Source: Thermoactinospora rubra
Lineage (GTDB): Bacteria > Actinomycetota > Actinomycetes > Streptosporangiales > Streptosporangiaceae
Assembly (NCBI RefSeq): GCF_002093975.1
Contig: NZ_MSZZ01000025.1
Coordinates: 62,001 to 126,000 of the forward strand
DNA length: 64,000 nt
Direction: 5' to 3'
The number at the start of each line of letters is the position of its first letter. The stretch's first letter is position 1. Under the pieces are notes generated by a model. It saw only the letters and a list, made by a program, of their open reading frames with translations. It searched no databases and was not told the origin of the DNA. This document shows positions 58,541-64,000 of the stretch, piece by piece. The translations under genes were made by a program, and so were the position numbers.

Positions 58541-59823
58541 GCTTCACCCTGCACGTGGACCAGAACAAGTACCTGCCGGTGGACGGCACCCAGGTGCACG
58601 CCATCCTCACCGTGGCCTCGACCGAGGCGATGACCACGCAGGCGCCGCAGCCGGCCGAGGCCGCCGAGGTGATCATCGTGGACACCTCCGGCTCGATGTC
58701 CGGCGGCAAGATCCGCGAGGCCCGCCAGGCCGCCGCCACCGCCGTGCGGAACCTGCGCGACGGCGTGCACTTCGGCGTCGTCGCCGGCACCGAGACCGCC
58801 CGCCTGGTCTACCCGCGCGGCAAGGGGCTCGTGCGCGCCTCCGCCGCCACCCGCGCCGAGGCGGTCCGCGAGATCGAGCGGCTGCGCGCCAACGGCGGCA
58901 CCGAGATCGGGCGCTGGCTCTGGCTCGCCGGCCAGCTGCTCGACCGGCATCCCGGCGCCATCAGGCACGCCATCCTCATGACCGACGGGCAGAACAACGA
59001 GTCCCCCCACGTCTTCGACCAGGTGCTGCGGCAGTGCCAGGGCCGCTTCACCTGCGACAGCCTCGGCGTGGGCGAGGACTGGGTGCCCGCCGAGCTGCGC
59101 AAGGTCGCCGACGCCCTGCTCGGCACCTTCGACTTCGTGCGTGACCAGCGCGACCTGGCCGACTTCTTCGCCCGCCTCACCCAGACCGCCATGGCCAAGA
59201 CCGTGGCCGAGCTGGTGCTGCGCGTGTGGACGCCCAAGGGCGCCAGGGTCGCCTTCCTCAAGCAGGTCTCCCCCACGCTGCTCGACCTGACCGGCAAGCG
59301 GACCGACGTCAACGAGCTCATCGGCGACTACCCCACCGGCTCGTGGGGCGCCGAGGAGCGCGAGTACCACCTGTGCGTCGAACTGCCGCCCAACCAGGCC
59401 GGCCACGAGTTCCGCGTCGGCTGGGTCAAGCTGCTGCTGCCCGACACCCAGGAGGTGCTGGCCGAGGGCAAGGTGCTGGCCGAGTGGACCGACGACCTGG
59501 CCCAGTCCACCCGCATCAACGCCAAGGTCGCCCACTACACCGGCCAGGCCGAGCTGCACCAGCTCATCCAGGAGGGCCTGCGGGCCAGGGACGCCGGCGA
59601 CGAGCAGACCGCCACCGCCCGCCTGGTGAAGGCCAGGCAGATCGCCGACCGGTCGGGCAGGGAGGACACCGCCCGTCTGCTGGACAAGATGGTCGAGGTC
59701 GACGCCGAGACCGGGACCGCCCGGCTGCGGCGCGGCGTCAGCAAGGCCGACGAGATCGAGCTGGATACCGGCTCGGTCCGCACCAGCAGGCTCCGCTCGG
59801 GACCGGACTCGGGGGCCGCGTGA
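58537..59823 (+). CDS. VWA-domain protein with intact MIDAS motif
   Basis: A 428-residue cytoplasmic protein. After a beta-strand lead, the von Willebrand A domain carries MIDAS DTSGSMSGG (Asp49, Ser51, Ser53), a GGTEIG Thr near residue 121 and LMTDGQNNES near residue 148. Its C-terminal half is a beta-rich domain, then a helical region (LHQLIQEGLRARDAGDEQT) and a tail IELDTGSVRTSRLRSG. The Thr/Ser-rich tail could be a PknG site and an FHA ligand, a guess from position. It is coupled to the phosphatase gene by ATGA and to the FHA gene by TGATG. Confidence 0.9.
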   Translation: MSFTLHVDQNKYLPVDGTQVHAILTVASTEAMTTQAPQPAEAAEVIIVDTSGSMSGGKIREARQAAATAVRNLRDGVHFGVVAGTETARLVYPRGKGLVRASAATRAEAVREIERLRANGGTEIGRWLWLAGQLLDRHPGAIRHAILMTDGQNNESPHVFDQVLRQCQGRFTCDSLGVGEDWVPAELRKVADALLGTFDFVRDQRDLADFFARLTQTAMAKTVAELVLRVWTPKGARVAFLKQVSPTLLDLTGKRTDVNELIGDYPTGSWGAEEREYHLCVELPPNQAGHEFRVGWVKLLLPDTQEVLAEGKVLAEWTDDLAQSTRINAKVAHYTGQAELHQLIQEGLRARDAGDEQTATARLVKARQIADRSGREDTARLLDKMVEVDAETGTARLRRGVSKADEIELDTGSVRTSRLRSGPDSGAA

Positions 59824-60479
59824 TGACGGCGACGTCCTCCTGCCCCCAGGGTCACACCTCGGCCGACCCGGACTACTGCGACGTCTGCGGCGCCCAGATC
59901 GGTGGCCAGCCGGGCGCTTCGGCCCAGGCCTCCCCAGAGTCCGCCGCTGCATCCGCCGGTGCGCCCGCCACGGGGCCCGCCGCCTGCCCGGTCTGCCAGA
60001 CGCCGCTGACCGGCCAGTACTGCGAGGTTTGTGGCCACGACTCCACCGCCCCCGTCGTCGAGCCGCCTCCCGTCACGGCGTGGGAGGCCGTCGTGGCCGC
60101 CGACCGCGCCTACTTCGAGCAGGTCATCGCCGAGGGCGGCCCCGACGCGGGCGCCGTCGTGTTCCCGCCCTACTGCCCCGAACGCTCCTACGCGCTGTCC
60201 GGCCCCCAGGTGCGCATCGGCCGCGGCAGCCGCTCGCGCGGCACCAAACCGGAGATCGACCTCGGCGAGCCGCCGCCCGATCCGGGCGTGTCCCACCTGC
60301 ACGCCGTCCTGCTGGCCCAGCCCGACGGCACCTGGACGCTCGTGGACCCCGGTTCCTCTAACGGCACGCGCCTGAACGGCAAGCCGCTCCAGGTCAACGT
60401 GCCCGTGCCGATCCGCGACGGCGACCGCGTCCACCTGGGCGCCTGGACGGTCATCACCATCCGCGGGAGCGCGCCGTGA
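59823..60479 (+). CDS. Double zinc-ribbon FHA-domain protein
   Basis: A 218-residue phosphothreonine-binding protein. Two Cys knuckles are Cys7/Cys19/Cys22 with an adjacent His11, and Cys55/58/67/70. An Ala/Pro linker separates them from each other and from the FHA domain (about residues 125-215). Its conserved residues are Gly133/Arg134 (RIGRGS), Ser157 and His160 (VSHLH), and Asn180/Gly181 (SSNGTRLNG). It takes the place that GarA/OdhI occupies functionally with PknG, but lacks their N-terminal ETTS-type phosphorylation motif. It probably docks phosphorylated partners. Confidence 0.92.
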   Translation: MTATSSCPQGHTSADPDYCDVCGAQIGGQPGASAQASPESAAASAGAPATGPAACPVCQTPLTGQYCEVCGHDSTAPVVEPPPVTAWEAVVAADRAYFEQVIAEGGPDAGAVVFPPYCPERSYALSGPQVRIGRGSRSRGTKPEIDLGEPPPDPGVSHLHAVLLAQPDGTWTLVDPGSSNGTRLNGKPLQVNVPVPIRDGDRVHLGAWTVITIRGSAP

Positions 60480-61819
60480 CCGCCCTCCAGGCCCCGCCCG
60501 CGCCCACGCCCGCACCCGCGGCCCGGGTCTCCACGCCCCGCCGGGTGCGCACCCTGGCCGGTGCCACGCTGCTGGCCATGGCGCTGCTGCTCGGCGCGGT
60601 CGTGACCGGCGCCGGCTTCACCGGCGCCGGGCTGCGCACCATCGGCCACGACGCCGGCCCGCAGGTGCTCGCCACCATCGGCCTGCACAGGCACCTGTCC
60701 CAGATGGACGCCCTGGTCGCCGAGTCGCTGCTGCTCGGCAAGGAGTACGGCCCGCAGCAGCAGGCCGGCCTGACCGCCTACGACCAGTTGCGCAAGGAGG
60801 TCGCCCACGAGTTGCTCAAGGCCTATGAGCTGGCCTTGGACAACGTCACCGAGCAGCGCACGGTGGAGGCGCTCGTCGAGGGGCTGGGCCGCTACGAGCG
60901 GCTGGCCGCCCAGGCGCGGCTGCTCAACGCGCAGTCGGGGCACACCACCGGCGGGCCGCCGGACAACGTGGTGGAGGTCTACCGCAAGGCCACCGACCTC
61001 ATGCACCGCGAGCTGCTGCCCCAGGCGTACAACCTGACGCTGGAGACCGGCACGATCGTGCGGCGCGCACACGACGCCGAGCGGTCGGCGACCGCGCTGG
61101 CCAGGGCGAGTGTCGTGGTGGCCGGGCTGCTGGCGCTGGGCTGCCTGCTGTCGCTGCAGGTCTACCTGACCCGCCGTTTCCGCCGGGTGTTCGCGCCCGC
61201 CCTGGTGGCGGCGACAGTGCTGACAGTCGCCGGGCTGGCGGCCGGCGTGACACTGCTGAACCGGCAGACGGAGTCGCTGAACGAGGCCAAACGCCACGGC
61301 TTCGACCAGGTGCTGACGTTGACCAGGGCGCGGGCGCTCAGCATGAACATGCTCGGCGACCAGAGCCGCTACCTGCTGGACAAGGGCCGCAAGGACACCT
61401 ACGAGCACACCTTCCTCGACAAGGCGCGCACCGTGGTGGCCGTGAAGTCCACCAGCCTGCCCGACTACCAGGCCAAGCTGAACGACGCCTTCGGCGGCAT
61501 GCTGGGCGGCGTCGCCGGCCCGGACCGGCAGCGGCTGTTCGCCACCTACCAAGCGTTCCAGCAGGCCGACGCACGCATGCGCACGATGAAGAAGGACGCG
61601 GCGATCAAGTTCTGGGACGGCGAGCTCACCCAGGCGTTCGAGAGCTACGACAAGGCGCTGGAGGAGCTGGTCCGGCGGCACGAGTCCGTCTTCGAGGCGG
61701 CCATCGACAGAGGTGACGGCGCGCTGGGCGCGCTGTGGCGGCTGGTGCCCGCCGGGCTGGTGGCGGCGGCGCTGCTGGTGCTGGCCGGGATCTGGCCCCG
61801 ACTCAAGGAGTACCGGTGA
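60476..61819 (+). CDS. glnX: GlnX-like four-helix membrane protein
   Basis: A 447-residue membrane protein with the GlnX layout. Helices lie near residues 26-50, 203-226, 230-255 and 418-442, with two large helical extracytoplasmic loops (about 51-200 and 256-417). The first loop resembles a four-helix-bundle sensor domain (HRHLSQMDALVAESLLLGKE). A Pro/Ala-rich cytoplasmic N-terminus precedes helix 1. It starts at GTG 60476 in a GTGA overlap and likewise overlaps glnH. GlnX is known to relay GlnH's ligand state to PknG. Confidence 0.88.
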   Translation: MTALQAPPAPTPAPAARVSTPRRVRTLAGATLLAMALLLGAVVTGAGFTGAGLRTIGHDAGPQVLATIGLHRHLSQMDALVAESLLLGKEYGPQQQAGLTAYDQLRKEVAHELLKAYELALDNVTEQRTVEALVEGLGRYERLAAQARLLNAQSGHTTGGPPDNVVEVYRKATDLMHRELLPQAYNLTLETGTIVRRAHDAERSATALARASVVVAGLLALGCLLSLQVYLTRRFRRVFAPALVAATVLTVAGLAAGVTLLNRQTESLNEAKRHGFDQVLTLTRARALSMNMLGDQSRYLLDKGRKDTYEHTFLDKARTVVAVKSTSLPDYQAKLNDAFGGMLGGVAGPDRQRLFATYQAFQQADARMRTMKKDAAIKFWDGELTQAFESYDKALEELVRRHESVFEAAIDRGDGALGALWRLVPAGLVAAALLVLAGIWPRLKEYR

Positions 61820-62628
61820 GAAGGCTGCCGATCTTCGTGACTCTGCTGGTCACCGCGCTGCTGGCGACGGCCTGCGGGGGCGGGCGACCGGAGTCGCTCA
61901 TGGACAAGGACGAGGTGGTCGTCGCGATCCGCTCCGACGTGCCGCTGATCAGCTTCAGGGGGCCGCACGGCTACGACGGTTTCAACATCGACGTGGCGAA
62001 GTACCTCGTCGGCCGGCTGAAGAAGAGGATCCGCTGGCTGGAGATCAAGGCGGGCGACCAGCTCACCGTGCTCACCGACGGGCGAGCCGACATGGTCTTC
62101 GCGCACATGTCGATCACACCGGAGCGCAAGGAGAAGATCGACTTCGCGGGGCCGTACCACGTGGACTTCCAGGACATCGCGGTGCGCCCGGCCGACAGGG
62201 ACGCCATCCGCAATGTGCGTGACCTGGAGGGACGGAAGATCTGCTGGGTGCGCGGCACCAACATCGCCCAGCGCATCGTGGAGGAGCGCCGGGTGAAAGC
62301 GGTCATCGTGCCGGCCGGCGACTACAACGAGTGCCTGGACATGATCAAGGACGGCCGGATCGACGCCATCTCCACCAACAGCCAGATCCTGGCGGGCTTG
62401 CTCACCCAGCCCGGCGTGGACCTGGAGCTGGTCGGCGCGACCTTCAACGAGCAGCGCACCTCGATCGGGATCAGGAAGGGCGACATCGACGGCTGCGAGC
62501 AGCTCAACCGGGCCATCACCGAGATGTACCAGGACGGCACGGCCAGGAAACTGCTGGAGAAATGGTTCGGCGGCTCCGGGCTGGACCTGTCCGTCGTCGC
62601 GGTGCCGCAGTTCGAAGGCTGCTCCTAG
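61816..62628 (+). CDS. glnH: GlnH-like amino-acid-binding lipoprotein
   Basis: A 270-residue family-3 solute-binding lipoprotein (lipobox LLATAC, Cys20). It shows VVVAIRSDVPLISFRGPHGY near residue 34, GFNIDVAKYLVGRL, DMVFAHMSITPERKEKIDF near residue 92, RKICWVRGTNIAQRI near residue 135, and YQDGTARKLLEKWFGG. In mycobacteria the equivalent protein binds aspartate and glutamate and feeds no importer; no permease is present here either. It is the last gene of the operon, followed by a bidirectional terminator. Confidence 0.92.
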   Translation: MRRLPIFVTLLVTALLATACGGGRPESLMDKDEVVVAIRSDVPLISFRGPHGYDGFNIDVAKYLVGRLKKRIRWLEIKAGDQLTVLTDGRADMVFAHMSITPERKEKIDFAGPYHVDFQDIAVRPADRDAIRNVRDLEGRKICWVRGTNIAQRIVEERRVKAVIVPAGDYNECLDMIKDGRIDAISTNSQILAGLLTQPGVDLELVGATFNEQRTSIGIRKGDIDGCEQLNRAITEMYQDGTARKLLEKWFGGSGLDLSVVAVPQFEGCS

Positions 62629-62640
62629 CGGTACGGCCCG

Positions 62641-62675
62641 GCCGCGGGGCGCCCCTTCACCAGGCGCCCCGCGGC
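62641..62675. terminator. Bidirectional hairpin terminator
   Basis: A 13-bp perfect stem (GCCGCGGGGCGCC, 62641-62653; complement 62663-62675) with a 9-base loop separates the convergent glnH and sigma-factor genes. Confidence 0.85.
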
Positions 62676-62681
62676 GGCCCG

Positions 62682-63830
62682 TCAGTCCAGGTAGTCCCGC
62701 AGCATCTGGGCCCTGGTCGGGTGGCGCAGCTTGGCCAGCGTCTTGGACTCGATCTGGCGGATGCGCTCCCTCGTCACCCCGAACTCCCTGCCGACCTCCT
62801 CAAGCGTGCGCGGATGCCCGTCGGCCAGGCCGAACCGCAACTGGATGATGCGCTGCTCACGCTCCGACAACGTCGCCAGGATGTCGTCGAGCTGGTCCTG
62901 CAACATGATGAACGCCGCGGCCTCCATCGGCACCACGGCGTCCGCGTCCTCGATGAAGTCTCCGAGGTCGGAGTCCTCCTCACCGATCGGAGACTGCAAC
63001 GACACCGGCTCCTGCGCGATGCGCTGGATCTCCACGACCCGGTCCACCGGCAGGTCCATCTCCTTGGCGATCTCCTCCGGCGCGGGCTCCCTGCCCAGAT
63101 CCTGGTGGAGCTGACGCTGCACCCTGACGAGCTTGTTGATCGTCTCCACCATGTGCACCGGGATGCGGATGGTCCGCGCCTGGTCGGCTATCGCCCGCGT
63201 GATCGCCTGCCGGATCCACCACGTGGCGTAGGTGGAGAACTTGTAGCCCTTGGTGTAGTCGAACTTCTCCACCGCGCGGATCAGGCCCAGGTTGCCCTCC
63301 TGGATCAGGTCGAGGAAGAGCATGCCACGGCCCACGTACCGCTTGGCGATCGACACCACCAGGCGCAGGTTCGCCTCGATCAGCCGCTGCTTGGCCCGGA
63401 TCCCCTCCCAGACCAGCTCCTGCAGCTCGGGATGAGCCAGCGGCGAGACCCCGTTGGCCAGCTTGTCCTCCGCGAACAGACCGGCTTCGATCGCCTTGGC
63501 GAGTTCCACCTCCTCCTCGGCGGTGAGCAGCGGCACCCGCCCGATCTCCCGCAGGTAGATGCGGACCAGATCGCTCGTCGGCGCCCGCTTGCCTACGTCT
63601 TCCTCATCGGCGCGGGACAGGTCGTCGTCGCCCTGCGGCTCCAGCACCTCCACGCCGTTCTCGGCGAGCATCCGCACGACACGCTCCAGCGCGTCGGAGG
63701 GAAGCTCGGTTCGGTCGAGCGCGGCTGCGACGTCATCGACGGTTACGCTCCCGCGCTCCCTTCCTTTCGCGACGAGGTCCGCCACCTGGTCTACCGATGG
63801 CGGTCCACTTGGCAGCACCGATGCACCCAC
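62682..63830 (-). CDS. RNA polymerase sigma-70 factor, principal type (HrdB/RpoD-like)
   Basis: A 382-residue sigma factor. Regions are: a short 1.1-like part (SVDQVADLVAKGRERGSVTV), 1.2 (DLVRIYLREIGRVPLLTAEE near residue 87), region 2 (RGMLFLDLIQEGNLGLIRAV; YATWWIRQAITRAIADQART near residue 205), region 3, and region 4 (EVGREFGVTRERIRQIESKT near residue 343). The ending LRDYLD is the principal-sigma C-terminus. It is shorter at the N-terminus than Streptomyces HrdB, so it may be the principal factor of this lineage or a close paralogue. GTG 63830 is the start used. Confidence 0.93.
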   Translation of the reverse strand: MGASVLPSGPPSVDQVADLVAKGRERGSVTVDDVAAALDRTELPSDALERVVRMLAENGVEVLEPQGDDDLSRADEEDVGKRAPTSDLVRIYLREIGRVPLLTAEEEVELAKAIEAGLFAEDKLANGVSPLAHPELQELVWEGIRAKQRLIEANLRLVVSIAKRYVGRGMLFLDLIQEGNLGLIRAVEKFDYTKGYKFSTYATWWIRQAITRAIADQARTIRIPVHMVETINKLVRVQRQLHQDLGREPAPEEIAKEMDLPVDRVVEIQRIAQEPVSLQSPIGEEDSDLGDFIEDADAVVPMEAAAFIMLQDQLDDILATLSEREQRIIQLRFGLADGHPRTLEEVGREFGVTRERIRQIESKTLAKLRHPTRAQMLRDYLD

Positions 63831-63858
63831 GGGACACAGTCTGCAGTATTGGTTCGCG

Positions 63859-63877
63859 AAAATGGCAGACCCATTTT
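63859..63877. promoter_or_regulatory. Inverted repeat in the sigma-factor leader
   Basis: AAAATGG-cagac-CCATTTT lies 28 bases before the sigma-factor GTG, in an AT-rich stretch that runs to the window edge and probably contains its promoter. It may be an operator or a leader hairpin. Confidence 0.4.
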
Positions 63878-64000
63878 TGTCACAGAAGGTAAGACCTGCA
63901 TCATTACCAAATCGAGATGTTATTGGGGTTTGCCGGGAGAAGATCGGGAAATCAAAGATATTTGCGCGGTCACCATGTCACGCCCGACGTCAGAGCCGAG

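Overview
High-GC actinomycete chromosome. The sequence suggests a filamentous member of the Streptosporangiaceae or relatives (for example Nonomuraea or Streptosporangium). This is an inference from overall GC content, GTG/TTG starts, an XRE/DUF397/anti-sigma-like ATPase triad, a PknG-GlnX-GlnH locus, IdeR/DmdR-type iron boxes and an HrdB-type sigma factor. I see no insertion sequence, prophage, CRISPR array or replication origin. No gene-free stretch exceeds 300 bases; the longest gaps hold a riboswitch, promoters, a tRNA terminator or divergent operators.

Layout. (1) 1-3360: minus-strand cobalamin salvage operon btuF-btuC-btuD-cbiZ under a cobalamin riboswitch. (2) 3371-8270: an oxidoreductase, two coupled membrane proteins (one with a suspect 5' end), a histidine phosphatase, and a WhiJ-like triad. 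(3) 8337-18721: a helicase-associated protein and two ferric-siderophore ABC systems governed by two iron boxes. (4) 18718-28602: single genes and small operons, including a TetR/FAD-monooxygenase pair, an M20 deacylase, a GroES-like protein, a phosphotriesterase homologue lacking most metal ligands, a SoxR-boxed PPOX protein, a DUF1445 hydro-lyase and a LysR regulator. (5) 28665-33671: a secreted streptogrisin-type protease, a truncated phosphatase remnant, a subtilase without a signal peptide, a CAU tRNA and a lipoprotein. (6) 33725-39406: an ankyrin protein, VapBC, an XRE regulator overlapping a catalytically dead ClpP, DinB, and a lipoprotein/27-residue/DUF6766 operon. (7) 39477-45328: galactokinase, enoyl-CoA hydratase, nitric oxide synthase oxygenase, tRNA-Asn, a YtxH-like protein, TetR and a secreted SurE. 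(8) 44855-51789: a fructose-type ABC importer, PfkB kinase, MGH1-like glycosidase and LacI regulator. (9) 51782-54147: efeO-efeB with an iron box. (10) 54296-62628: the most interesting region, a seven-gene signalling operon. (11) 62682-63830: a principal-type sigma factor.

How it fits together. Iron and corrinoid acquisition dominate the first third: B12 uptake with CbiZ salvage, two siderophore importers and EfeOB. The final operon embeds the known amino-acid-sensing trio GlnH (lipoprotein sensor), GlnX (four-helix membrane protein) and PknG (soluble kinase with TPRs). With them are a coiled-coil protein, a PP2C phosphatase, a VWA protein and an FHA protein. Three of the seven proteins carry zinc-ribbon cysteine knuckles. 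This reads as a complete sense-phosphorylate-bind-reset circuit and is my main candidate for an under-described system.
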